64,000 nucleotides of DNA from NCBI GenBank assembly GCA_039025235.1, contig JBCCOS010000010.1, positions 115,218 to 179,217 on the forward strand, in the 5' to 3' direction. Positions within the stretch are counted from its first letter, which is position 1; each line of letters starts with the position of its first letter. The notes below the pieces were generated by a model. The model saw only the letters and a list, made by a program, of their open reading frames with translations, did not search any database and was not told the origin of the DNA. A program made the position numbers and the translations under genes. Positions 1 to 9,133 of the stretch are shown here, one piece after another. This DNA comes from MED-G105 sp039025235. Lineage in GTDB: Bacteria > Pseudomonadota > Alphaproteobacteria > Caulobacterales > Parvularculaceae.

Positions 1-385
1 GACTGTTGGTTGCTTATCTGAATGTTTCATAACCCACCCCAGTATGTTTTTTCAAAGTATATGTTTCTGACCAGTAATTTGGCAATGATACACTTGCAAA
101 ATTTGGCAAAAGGATCCTTCTTACCGAAATTACAAGCTATTCGTTTATTGTCCTATACCACTGCGCTTGAGGCCAAACCGGTGAATTGGTGCCATGGGGC
201 ATTGCCTTCTGTGTCCGCTCACGGTTCTGCGTTTTCCGGTTAAACAGTCCAAATGGAATTTTGACCTAAAAACATCTCCGTTGGTGGCGGGAAGCCCTTT
301 AATCAGGTAGGCCCTTGCTGCCGTATAAAGTTATAAATGTTGGCTTTGGTCGACGGCATTAAACGAACAAACATCGGAGCGATCT
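1..385. other. Non-coding left edge upstream of the MATE gene
   Basis: No convincing gene is visible. A short open frame near the left edge has no homology that I recognise and no ribosome binding site. The last part carries the GGAG ribosome binding site of the following gene at about 376-379. Nothing else stands out. Confidence 0.5.
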
Positions 386-1789
386 TTGGCGACAGCAAAA
401 TTTCTCGATGGCGATTTGATGCGCCATGTGGTCGTCATGTCTCTGTCGGCAAGTTTGGGACTAGTCTCTGTCTTTCTCGTTGACTTCGCTGATCTTTATT
501 TCATTTCACTGTTAGGCGAGGAGGCGCTTGCCGCTGCTGTTGGTTTTGCCGGAACCCTCATTTTCTTTGTGTTTTCAGCAACCATTGGATTGGCAATTGC
601 GATGGGCGCTCTCACCGCCCCGAAGATTGGCCGTGGCGAGACAGATGATGCGCGCCTTGTTGCGACGTCTGTCATGGTTTTTGGATTTGTCGTGACATTT
701 ATCCTCGCCTTTATCTTTTGGATTTGGGCGGAACAGCTTCTCAGTATTCTGGGGGCTGAGGGTGTGACACTTGCTTATGCAACGCGCTATTTGAGAATTG
801 TCTTACCTTCCATCCCCATTAGCGCAATTGCGATTATGGCATCGGCACTTTTGCGTGCCCATGGTGATGCGCGGCGCGCAATGATTGTCACTTTTTGGTC
901 AGGTGGTGTAAATGCGGTGCTCGACCCGTTATTGATTTTTGGGGTTGGTCTTGGATTGGACGGCGCTGCCTACGCATCGGTTGCAGCGCGCTTTGCCATG
1001 GCACTTGCAGCGTTGCGAGCCGTTAATCGCAATTATGATGGTTTTGCAACCTGCCGTTTCGGCGCGTTGCTGAGCCATCTCCCTCTTATCATTGCGATAG
1101 CCGCGCCAGCTGTGCTGACAAATATCGCGACGCCCCTCGGCAGTGGCATCGTGACGCGTGCCGTCGCACCCTTTGGTGACGCAGCTGTTGCTGGCTTTGC
1201 GGTGGTCAGTCGTCTCACGCCCCTCTTTTTCTGTGTTATTTTCGCCCTCTCGGGCGCCGTTGGCCCGATCGTCGGACAAAATTTTGGTGCACGGAAATTC
1301 GACCGCGTTCAAGGAACGCTGACCCGTAGTTTGCAATTCGTTGCTGGGTATACCGTTATCGCGTGGGTCCTGTTGCTCGCCGTTCATAATTTTGCATCGG
1401 AGCAATTCGGGCTCACGGGAGAAGGAAAACGGGTTGTCTTTTGGTTTGCCCTTGTGGCAGCGCCCTTGTTCTTTTTTAACGGGTTATTGTTTGTCGCCAA
1501 TGCGGCCTTTAACAATCTTAAACGCCCGATCTGGTCGACATTTTTGAATTGGGGCCGCAATACCATTGGCGTTTTGCCATTTGTTGTTCTGGGCGCTGAC
1601 ATTGGTGGCGCACCTGGCGTGCTGATTGGCCAAGCGTTGGGCGGCGTTGTTTTTGGCGTTCTCGGGTTTTTTCTGGCCCGTCGTCTCGTTAGTGGATATG
1701 CAGAAGGCCGCTTAGATCCTGAAAAAGGCTGGTCATTCCCGTTGATGCGCAGCCGCCCAGATCCACCATTTTCATCTCCGCGTGGATAA
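386..1789 (+). CDS. MATE family multidrug/cation antiporter
   Basis: A predicted polytopic inner-membrane protein of 467 residues, about the usual MATE length, with roughly 12 hydrophobic segments arranged as two similar halves. Early residues around FLVDFADLYFISLLG and the repeated VGQNFGAR- and GQALGG-type motifs match the MATE/NorM/DinF group, which exports drugs or metabolites using a sodium or proton gradient. The start chosen is a TTG preceded by GGAG with a six-base spacer, better placed than any ATG inside. It is a single gene converging on tRNA-His and the M16 peptidase. The substrate cannot be read from the sequence. Confidence 0.88.
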   Translation: MATAKFLDGDLMRHVVVMSLSASLGLVSVFLVDFADLYFISLLGEEALAAAVGFAGTLIFFVFSATIGLAIAMGALTAPKIGRGETDDARLVATSVMVFGFVVTFILAFIFWIWAEQLLSILGAEGVTLAYATRYLRIVLPSIPISAIAIMASALLRAHGDARRAMIVTFWSGGVNAVLDPLLIFGVGLGLDGAAYASVAARFAMALAALRAVNRNYDGFATCRFGALLSHLPLIIAIAAPAVLTNIATPLGSGIVTRAVAPFGDAAVAGFAVVSRLTPLFFCVIFALSGAVGPIVGQNFGARKFDRVQGTLTRSLQFVAGYTVIAWVLLLAVHNFASEQFGLTGEGKRVVFWFALVAAPLFFFNGLLFVANAAFNNLKRPIWSTFLNWGRNTIGVLPFVVLGADIGGAPGVLIGQALGGVVFGVLGFFLARRLVSGYAEGRLDPEKGWSFPLMRSRPDPPFSSPRG

Positions 1790-1823
1790 TACTGTTTTTT
1801 GAGCATTTCAACGCAATGAAAAA

Positions 1824-1900
1824 TGGTACCGCCTTCTGGGTTCGAACCAGAGACCTCCGGATCCACAATCCGGCGCTCTAACCAACTGAGCTAAGGCGGC
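1824..1900 (-). tRNA. tRNA-His (anticodon GTG), alphaproteobacterial type without encoded G-1
   Basis: The minus strand folds into a full cloverleaf of 77 nt: acceptor GCCGCCT pairing with AGGCGGT, D arm, anticodon stem CCGGA/TCCGG around loop TTGTGGA (anticodon GTG, histidine), T arm with TTCGAAC loop, then A73 and an encoded CCA. Position -1 is C, not G. Pair 1-72 is G-U and the discriminator is A73. This is the unusual tRNA-His class described for a subgroup of alphaproteobacteria including Caulobacter, in which histidyl-tRNA synthetase reads the anticodon, U72 and A73 instead of G-1. Confidence 0.96.
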
Positions 1901-2126
1901 GTATCTGAATTTCGCTACGTCTTTGTGTTCTCGAAACGTCGATGCGAATCTCAGACGGCGCTTTTAGCAGCCAATTCATCACTAGCCAAGACTTCGCGAC
2001 CTTAAGTTTTGGGGCAGTTGCGCTTTCCCCTATAGTGAGGGCGAGAGGATCCATCAACTACCATGGCCTACCCGTAATGCGCTGTAACAAGATCGAACGT
2101 CTGACGCTTCGGAGTTTAGGAAAGCT

Positions 2127-5042
2127 CTATTCTATCGGTTCAGCAAACTCATCAATCTTGACAAGGGGGAGGTTCAATTTAGCAAGCTCTTCCTCGATTG
2201 CTGCAATATCTCCAACAATGATCGTTGCCATATCGTCAAGCTTTAGACTTTCACGTGCCAACGCGTTGATGGTTTCAACATCTAACTGCATGAGTATTTC
2301 ATCCTGCTCGGCGCCATAATTCGGGTCCAAGTCATAGGCAAGAACGGTTGAGAGATAACCGGCTTTTGCCAAGGGTGTCTCGTAGTCAAGCGCTTTTCTC
2401 TGGAGCAGCGCATTCTTTGTGAAGGCAAGCTCGTCATTGTTGATGCCTTTTTCAGCGTAAGCTGAAATCTCTTTGAAAAATTCCTCAACGGACGCGCGTG
2501 TTGCATCTCCGCGTACAGCAGCGGACGCAACAAATGATCCTGCATACTCTGTAGCACCAAACCTCGATCTTGCTCCGTAGGCGTATCCTTTATCTTCGCG
2601 CAGGTTGACATTAATACGACTGTTGAAGTTTCCGCCGAGTGGAAAGTTCATGATTGTGCTACGGAAAAACGGCCCGGTCGCATCATACGTCAGAGACCGC
2701 TTCACAATCCTTATTTCTGACTGCGGAGCGTCATCTTTATTGATGAGATAGATGGTTCCGCCACTGAGTGCCGGGAACTCCCGAATGATCTGCCGCGGAT
2801 TGTTTTCGGTTGTCCACTCTGTGAGTTTTCGCAGACGTTTCGTAATATCCTCTTTTGGTAGGTCCGACACGACAACAAATTCAGACCGCGCGGGTTGCAA
2901 ACTGTTCTCATAGAACTCTCTTACATCATCAAGGGAAAGGTTCCGCAATGTATCGAGCAGGCCTCGGTTGTCATATGCGAAGGCATTGTCTTTGCCATAT
3001 AGGAGTATACGCCTTGCCGATGCAGCAAGCGTGCTTGCGTTCTTTTTGCTTTGCTCAATAGATTCTTTCGTCTGTGCTTTGACACGATCAAAGTCTGCGG
3101 CATCAAATTTTGGCTTAAAGAGTTTTTCGGCGGCGATATTGATCGTCTCATCAAGGTTCGCTGTCAGTGATCGGATCGAGAGCGACGTGTAATCATCGCC
3201 CGATTGTATTGACACGCTTGAACCGAGTTTTTGAAGGCGATTGCTGAGTTCCTCACCGCTCGTCTCTTCAGTTGATTCATTCAGCATTGATGAGGTGAGG
3301 GCGGCGATGCCTAACTTGTCCAGTGTCTCATCCCGCTGTCCGACTTCAAAACGAAGCACAATCGTCGTAGTTGGTACCTCATCATTGATGGCCCCGATTA
3401 CAGCAGAGTCATTTGGCAAGGTCGCCCGCCAAATAGCTGGCGTTTGCGTTACTGGCGCTGGGCCTTGCGACGGGATGATGCTGCGGTCGAATACGTCTTC
3501 CGGTGTCCGAAGATCCAAAGACGCCTTCTTATCGTCGGTATCGTCTTCCGCAAAAACGCGTTTTGGCTTGTCCCAATTATCTTGTGCGGCCGGTGGCAAA
3601 TTCGAATTTTTCGGCAGGACACTCATAACGACAGCGGGTTTGTCTTTGATATAGGTGCGGTAGGCGCGCATGACGTCTTCTTTGGTGACGCTTTGATAGC
3701 GCTCGACATCGACGGCGATCATACCGGGATTGTCAAAGAAGGTTTCATAATAGGCGAGTTGGGAGACTTTTCCTGAAACGCTCTCTAGGCCGAATATTTT
3801 TGATGACACAATGCCGGCTTTCACCCGCGCGAGATCATCATCTTCAACGCCCCTGGTTTCGAACTCGGCAAGCGTATCAATTATAATCTGGTTGAGATCC
3901 GTAAGGCTTGCTCCCTTTGAGGGGTTCGGGAGGGCATAGATTGTAAATGAACACGACAGCTCCTGACATCCATGTCCGGCACTTGCTTCAACCGCCAGGC
4001 CTTCTTTTACCAGGTTTTTATAGAGGAGCGAGGTTTTCCCTGACCCCATTATCGACATCAAAACGTCAAGGGGGGCTTCGTCGGGATGCATAACATGGAC
4101 CGTTGGAATAGCGCGATATATCAATGGCAGGGCAACATTGTCCTCCATCGAAATAAACCGATCGGCATCTAGCCCAATGTTTGGTCGCCTTGGCTTTTCA
4201 ACTTCTGGTCCTCGTGGAATTGGACCAAAATATTTGGTAATCCACTGAAGAGTTTGTGTGCGGTCGAAATCGCCGCCGATGGTTAGTACGGCATTATTCG
4301 GACCATACCAGCGCAAAAAGAATGCTTTTAGATCCTGGACATTCACGCGGTCCAGGTCCTCGACATACCCAATGGTTTGCCATGAATAGGGATGTCCTTC
4401 AGGGTAAAGCGCTTCGCCGACTCTTTCTGACAATAACCCATAGGGCTGGTTATCAACTCTCTGGGCGCGCTCATTTTTGACGGTTGCCCGTTGGACCTCG
4501 AACTTTTCCTGGGTAACCGCCGGTAGGAGAAAACCCATTCGATCCGCCTCAAGCCATAAGATGCGCTCTAATTGGTTATTAGGGGCCGTTTGAAAATAAT
4601 TGGTACGGTCTGCATTTGTTGTACCGTTTAAAGTGCCGCCGCCTTCCGTAATCAATTTAAAATGCTGTTCGTCCTCGACGTTTTGTGAGCCCTGAAACAT
4701 CATATGTTCAAAGAAATGGGCAAACCCCGATCGTCCGCGTTCTTCGCGTGATGAACCGACATGATAGGTAACGTCGACATGGATTAGTGGATCGGAGTGG
4801 TCCTCATGCAGAACAACCGTGAGTCCATTATCAAGGCGAAATTTCTCGTAAGGAATACCAATTGCGCCGACATCGGTATTCATCGCGGTTGATGGCCCGT
4901 GTTCTAAAAGGCTAACCCCGGAGGGAAGGGGGAGTTGGCCGCCAGCCGCTTCTGTCTCTTTCGGTAGTGGGGCGTCTTTGACCTCGCCGCCACAGGCAAA
5001 AAGAACGATAGATAGTAAAAGCAGAATAAAAGCGCGGATCAT
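2127..5042 (-). CDS. M16 family zinc metallopeptidase, two-repeat lipoprotein
   Basis: Insulinase/pitrilysin-family peptidase. The chosen start (5042) gives a lipoprotein signal, MIRAFILLLLSIVLFAC, with lipobox Cys17; a start 48 bases upstream would bury this signal. The N-terminal half holds the inverted zinc motif HxxEH (H109, E112, H113 in FAHFFEHMMF). The C-terminal half is a second M16 fold without HxxEH, as in periplasmic M16 proteins where one half is catalytic and the other binds substrate. At about 971 residues it fits two full M16 modules in one chain. It probably degrades peptides in the periplasm or at the outer membrane. It diverges from the aminotransferase gene. Confidence 0.9.
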   Translation of the reverse strand: MIRAFILLLLSIVLFACGGEVKDAPLPKETEAAGGQLPLPSGVSLLEHGPSTAMNTDVGAIGIPYEKFRLDNGLTVVLHEDHSDPLIHVDVTYHVGSSREERGRSGFAHFFEHMMFQGSQNVEDEQHFKLITEGGGTLNGTTNADRTNYFQTAPNNQLERILWLEADRMGFLLPAVTQEKFEVQRATVKNERAQRVDNQPYGLLSERVGEALYPEGHPYSWQTIGYVEDLDRVNVQDLKAFFLRWYGPNNAVLTIGGDFDRTQTLQWITKYFGPIPRGPEVEKPRRPNIGLDADRFISMEDNVALPLIYRAIPTVHVMHPDEAPLDVLMSIMGSGKTSLLYKNLVKEGLAVEASAGHGCQELSCSFTIYALPNPSKGASLTDLNQIIIDTLAEFETRGVEDDDLARVKAGIVSSKIFGLESVSGKVSQLAYYETFFDNPGMIAVDVERYQSVTKEDVMRAYRTYIKDKPAVVMSVLPKNSNLPPAAQDNWDKPKRVFAEDDTDDKKASLDLRTPEDVFDRSIIPSQGPAPVTQTPAIWRATLPNDSAVIGAINDEVPTTTIVLRFEVGQRDETLDKLGIAALTSSMLNESTEETSGEELSNRLQKLGSSVSIQSGDDYTSLSIRSLTANLDETINIAAEKLFKPKFDAADFDRVKAQTKESIEQSKKNASTLAASARRILLYGKDNAFAYDNRGLLDTLRNLSLDDVREFYENSLQPARSEFVVVSDLPKEDITKRLRKLTEWTTENNPRQIIREFPALSGGTIYLINKDDAPQSEIRIVKRSLTYDATGPFFRSTIMNFPLGGNFNSRINVNLREDKGYAYGARSRFGATEYAGSFVASAAVRGDATRASVEEFFKEISAYAEKGINNDELAFTKNALLQRKALDYETPLAKAGYLSTVLAYDLDPNYGAEQDEILMQLDVETINALARESLKLDDMATIIVGDIAAIEEELAKLNLPLVKIDEFAEPIE

Positions 5043-5305
5043 GGATAAGCTCTTTATTAAATGGGCATTGTTGTCGATTGTATGCGCCATGGAGGATTAG
5101 CGGGTCTGCCAGCGATAGATGTTGATTTATTACCAGATACTCTTAGCTTTTCACTCACCGGGTTGAACACTAATTTGCGTCATGACATTGCACGTCCTAT
5201 GGGGCCGTTCCAAATATTTGTTAAGGATTTCAGGTAATTTTTTAAAACGCCATCGATGAGTTGTCGCTGATGTGCGTATTGTTGGTGTTCTTAAAGGGTA
5301 ACACA

Positions 5306-6529
5306 GTGCCACCTACTACAGATTTCTATCGTATTCAGAGGCTACCGCCTTATGTTTTTGAAGAGGTAAATGCTCTCAAAAAGCGCCTTAGAGGTGAAGG
5401 GCGCGATATTATTGATTTTGGCATGGGCAACCCTGACATGCCAACGCCGCAGCATATTGTGGAAAAATTGACGGAGACGGCGTCCAAGCCACGTACCCAC
5501 GGCTATTCTGTATCAAGAGGGATTGTTGGTCTCAGACGATCGATTTCACGTTACTACATGCGGCGCTTTGGCGTTAAGTTAGATCCTGATACCGAGATCG
5601 TTGCAACGCTTGGGTCAAAAGAAGGCTTTGCAAACCTTGCCCAGGCCATAACAGCACCTGGTGATGTGATACTTGCCCCCAATCCCGCATATCCAATTCA
5701 TGCCTATGGGTTTGTTATCGCTGGCGGTGTTATTCGGGCTGTCGATGCGCAAACACCTGAAACCTACCTCGCTGGACTAGCGGATGCTGTCAGGCACACC
5801 CGGCCCAAGCCTTTGGCGATGGTCATCAATTATCCCTCAAACCCAACCGCACAGACCGTTGGGCACGAGTTTTATAAAGAAGCGGTTGCGATCGCGAAGA
5901 AATATGACATTTGGATCTTATCCGACCTTGCCTACGCGGAAATTTACTTTGGCGATGAGCGCCCCCCCTCGATATTCGAAGTTGAAGGCGCGCGCGACGT
6001 CGCGGTGGAAGTTGCATCCCTTTCCAAAACCTATGCGATGGCGGGTTGGCGTGTCGGAATGGCGGTTGGGAATGAACGGCTCATAGCGGCATTAGCGCGC
6101 GTTAAATCATACCTTGATTATGGCGGCTTCACGCCAATTCAGGTTGCCGCTGCGGCTGCGCTTGATGGTCCTCAGGATTGCGTCGACGCTATTCGCGCAA
6201 CATACAAATCGCGAAGAGACGTCTTGGTCGAAAGCTTCGGACGGGCAGGATGGGAGATTTCAAGCCCTTCGGCGTCGATGTTCGCCTGGGCGCCGATACC
6301 GAGCAGATTTTCTGATATGGGATCGGTTGCTTTTGCAAAAAAGCTCATGGAAGAGGCTGACGCTGCCGTGGCCCCCGGGTATGGGTTTGGTGAAACCGGC
6401 GAAGGCTACGTAAGAATTGCTCTTGTTGAAAATGAGCAGCGTATCCGGCAAGCCGCCCGCGGTATTAGAAAAATGCTAGGGAGTGCCGGCATGCAGCCGT
6501 CGGAACCTATCGAAAGTGGTGCGGCCTAA
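5306..6529 (+). CDS. alaC: PLP-dependent class I aminotransferase, AlaC-like
   Basis: Fold-type I aminotransferase of 407 residues. Visible features are the substrate-side motif DFGMGNPDMPTP, the conserved NYPSNPT segment, and SLSKTYAMAGWRVG, in which the Lys forms the Schiff base with pyridoxal phosphate. These match the AlaC/YfdZ group (glutamate-pyruvate transaminase), which resembles LL-diaminopimelate aminotransferase and is sometimes annotated as such. The start chosen is a GTG at 5306 preceded by AAGGG eight bases away; an upstream TTG would add a hydrophobic stretch that the family lacks. The gene stands alone. Confidence 0.82.
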   Translation: MPPTTDFYRIQRLPPYVFEEVNALKKRLRGEGRDIIDFGMGNPDMPTPQHIVEKLTETASKPRTHGYSVSRGIVGLRRSISRYYMRRFGVKLDPDTEIVATLGSKEGFANLAQAITAPGDVILAPNPAYPIHAYGFVIAGGVIRAVDAQTPETYLAGLADAVRHTRPKPLAMVINYPSNPTAQTVGHEFYKEAVAIAKKYDIWILSDLAYAEIYFGDERPPSIFEVEGARDVAVEVASLSKTYAMAGWRVGMAVGNERLIAALARVKSYLDYGGFTPIQVAAAAALDGPQDCVDAIRATYKSRRDVLVESFGRAGWEISSPSASMFAWAPIPSRFSDMGSVAFAKKLMEEADAAVAPGYGFGETGEGYVRIALVENEQRIRQAARGIRKMLGSAGMQPSEPIESGAA

Positions 6530-6670
6530 CGGGGGTCTGCGAATCTGTTGTGCATGAAAGTCATATAATAAACGAGTGTTTAGAGCCATGTTTTGATTTT
6601 AGCGAAACGAGAAAGGCTCTTAGCATCAAGCATGAAATAGGCGTCATGCACCACGATTTTCGTCTTTGTT

Positions 6671-6691
6671 GTTATGCGTTGCATGCATAAC
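6671..6691. promoter_or_regulatory. Inverted repeat upstream of gpmA
   Basis: GTTATGC and GCATAAC form a perfect seven-base inverted repeat with a seven-base centre, about 87 bases before the gpmA start. It could be an operator or a small hairpin; no regulator is implied by the neighbourhood. Confidence 0.25.
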
Positions 6692-6777
6692 CGTTGGCCA
6701 CTTATGCATGAAATGCCCTAGCCACCTTGGAATAAAATGTTTTAGAAGGCGCTGGCAAATAATAAGGGGATCTGTCA

Positions 6778-7503
6778 ATGCCGACACTCGCACTTCTTCG
6801 CCATGGACAAAGCGAATGGAACAAGCAAAACCGTTTTACGGGCTGGGTTGACGTTGATCTTACCGATGCCGGTGTCGATGAAGCCAGGGAGGCCGGGCGA
6901 TTGCTAAAAGCAGAAAACATTGAGTTTACCAGCGCTTTTACATCGTTCCAATCAAGGGCGATACGTACTCTGAATTTATCGCTTGAGGAGCTTGGTCTTC
7001 TCTGGTTGCCAGTTACAAAAGACTGGCGGTTGAATGAGCGCCATTACGGCGCGCTCACGGGTCTCAATAAGGCCGAGACCGCTGAAAAGCATGGTGCTGA
7101 TCAAGTTAAGATCTGGCGTCGCTCATTTGATATCCCGCCGCCGCCAATGACTGCAGAAAACGAGCATAACCCAGCGTCTGACCGTCGGTATGCGTCGCTC
7201 GCTGCCCATGACATTCCAGTTGCTGAATCGTTAAAAATGACCCTCGACCGAGTGGCACCCTATTGGGAAGCGGCGATTGCGCCTAAGATAAGAGAAGGGG
7301 AGTCCCTGATTATTGCGGCACACGGCAATTCATTGCGAGCCCTTGTGAAGCTTCTGATGAATGTTAGTGATAATGATATTGTTTCGGTGGAAATACCGAC
7401 TGGAAATCCGCTTGTGTATACATTTGACTCTGACAGCCTAAAGCCATCTTCGGCTCGCTATCTGGACCAGGAGCGTGCAACTAACCTTCCTGCGCTATCG
7501 TAG
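6778..7503 (+). CDS. gpmA: 2,3-bisphosphoglycerate-dependent phosphoglycerate mutase
   Basis: Interconverts 3-phosphoglycerate and 2-phosphoglycerate in glycolysis and gluconeogenesis. The N-terminus LLRHGQSEWN carries the phosphohistidine (H9). The ERHYGALTGLNKAE segment and the IIAAHGNSLRALVK motif with the second catalytic His are intact, as is the DIPPPPM loop typical of the dPGM family. The length of 241 residues is normal. The ATG follows AAGGGGATC-type purines at a suitable distance. It is monocistronic and converges on the HxlR-family gene, with a hairpin between them. Confidence 0.95.
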   Translation: MPTLALLRHGQSEWNKQNRFTGWVDVDLTDAGVDEAREAGRLLKAENIEFTSAFTSFQSRAIRTLNLSLEELGLLWLPVTKDWRLNERHYGALTGLNKAETAEKHGADQVKIWRRSFDIPPPPMTAENEHNPASDRRYASLAAHDIPVAESLKMTLDRVAPYWEAAIAPKIREGESLIIAAHGNSLRALVKLLMNVSDNDIVSVEIPTGNPLVYTFDSDSLKPSSARYLDQERATNLPALS

Positions 7504-7603
7504 ATTCAAACGGGGCAATAAATTAAGGGCGTTTGCAGTTGTAGATTGTGCGGTACGGCGCCCGTTCGGTTATTAGCGTAAACCCGCAAAAACAAGAACT
7601 CAG

Positions 7604-7637
7604 AGCGGCGCTTCGATTCCATTTGATGTGCGCCGCT
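7604..7637. terminator. Hairpin between convergent gpmA and hxlR-family gene
   Basis: AGCGGCGC (7604-7611) and GCGCCGCT (7630-7637) form a perfect eight-base-pair GC-rich stem around an 18-base loop containing GATTCCATTTGA. There is no T-tract, so it may end messages or protect their 3' ends rather than act as a classic intrinsic terminator. The loop resembles the centre of the window's two-hairpin repeat and may be a worn copy. Confidence 0.45.
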
Positions 7638-7667
7638 GTAGGCCCTCATTCGCTCTAATATTAGGAT

Positions 7668-8387
7668 TTAAGCCGTTCTTAGGCGGTTTTCGTCGTTTTT
7701 AATTAACTTTGCTTCGGCTTCGGCATAGGCGGCCTCCGGAACGATTCCTTGAAGAAAATGGTCGATTACGTCTTGATCACCCGTCAATACAGATGTCTTT
7801 TTGACTTTGTCGATGGAGATTTCACTTCGCATTGCACGCATCATCGAGGCAACATCCGTTAAGATTGTTGCAACCGCTGGCGTATCGTCACCACGCTTCA
7901 CGGTTGTCTCACCATTCATAAGGTAGAAAGTATAAGGATGGTCATCGATTTTCAAATGGACAACATAATTTGAGTAAGAGACTGAGTGCTTATTGAGAAA
8001 AATTTCAACGGCGAGGGCGACCGAGTCGGGTATGAGATCATTAGACAATATGCAATCTTTGGCTTCAGAAGGTTCTGGCCTTTCCAAGAAATACTTAACA
8101 GACCACATTATCAGCTCACGAAATGTTGGCCGAAGCATATCACCGCGATCACTTAGCCGGTATTTTCCGCGTCCGTCACTTGTGTTCGACAGGATGAGGC
8201 CCGCTTCTTCAAGTTCTTTTAATCGTTTACTTAAAAGATTGGTTCCAATCCCAGGTAAGGCGGCATGAAGGTCGCCAAACCTCAGTGGTCCAAGAAATAA
8301 CTCTCTCATAATGAGCAAAGTCCAACGTTCCCCTAACAGGTCGAGTGCGTAGGCTAAAACACACTCTTGGTTATAGGTTCTAGCCAT
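7668..8387 (-). CDS. HxlR-family transcriptional regulator with C-terminal sterol-carrier-like domain
   Basis: Residues 1-100 form the HxlR winged helix: CVLAYALDLLGERWTLLIMR, then RFGDLHAALPGIGTNLLSKRL (recognition region), then GLI and a beta wing with GRGKYRLSDRG. The remaining part, about 120 residues, looks like an SCP-2-type pocket (DDHPYTFYLMNGETTV), an arrangement seen in some HxlR proteins that may bind a hydrophobic effector. It converges with gpmA, and its own target is unknown. The gap upstream of its start is long and AT-rich. Confidence 0.8.
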   Translation of the reverse strand: MARTYNQECVLAYALDLLGERWTLLIMRELFLGPLRFGDLHAALPGIGTNLLSKRLKELEEAGLILSNTSDGRGKYRLSDRGDMLRPTFRELIMWSVKYFLERPEPSEAKDCILSNDLIPDSVALAVEIFLNKHSVSYSNYVVHLKIDDHPYTFYLMNGETTVKRGDDTPAVATILTDVASMMRAMRSEISIDKVKKTSVLTGDQDVIDHFLQGIVPEAAYAEAEAKLIKNDENRLRTA

Positions 8388-9133
8388 CCAACTACCTCAC
8401 CCCTTTCGTCACACTCTTTGACTGCTTCACCCCCAAAGCCGCTTCATTTCAAACGGAATCGTTCAAGGGCTGCAAGTCTTTGATCTTTAGTATCTCTTAA
8501 CGCTTCGGCCGATCGCGGTTTGAATAACCACGTGAGCTGGAGATCTTTTAAGACATTGTATTTATTTCGTTATTTAATTCCATGGGAAGAATCGTCCCAA
8601 ACAAGAAGGAAAAAAATGTTTAACTTCATCAGCTTACCAAAGCCACGATAACAAAAAAACCTATGTTAGTTTAAAAAGATATAGTAATCTGATATTCTTG
8701 TTCATTTATTTTTCTATTCATCAATTGGAGGCTTTTGTCTGGACGTTTCTTGTTTCGTCAGACCAATCAAGTTTTAGACGTATACGTACGTAGAGTGCAA
8801 TTTTCATCTAAAAGCGTATGTTGGTGGCAATTTAAATGACCCTGATCCTTGCAAATAGTGCAACCAACGACATCAACCCCTTTTGACTACCGTGAATGAT
8901 CCAAGAAACCCTGAAAAAAGCGGCGGATTAAATGATTTGGTGGCGAGATTGCAGGCGCCAAATGCTATAAGTTGTAAAAAAACTGTCTGCACATCAGTTA
9001 TTGCTCTACCGATTGAGCGGTATAACACGGCAGTCAACCACATTAGCGCATTGCGAGGCGGTCCGTCGATCGTTAGAAGGCTAACTTGATGATCGCAATA
9101 CCTTGTTGCGCTCCCGTGTGAGGAAGAGAAAAA
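8388..9133. other. AT-rich intergenic region between hxlR-family gene and DAHP synthase
   Basis: 746 bases without a credible gene. It holds a worn copy of the two-hairpin repeat near 8434-8490, an AT-rich core at 8560-8720, and two overlapping perfect palindromes, ACGTATACGT (8778-8787) and TACGTACGTA (8783-8792), which could be regulator sites. A 68-codon frame from a TTG at 8883 has no ribosome binding site and no recognisable family. The DAHP synthase ribosome binding site GAGGAAGAG lies at its right end. Confidence 0.45.

Noticed and set aside
8883..9089. 68-codon frame upstream of DAHP synthase, possible leader peptide
   Set aside because: TTG start without ribosome binding site, no run of aromatic codons and no attenuator hairpin.
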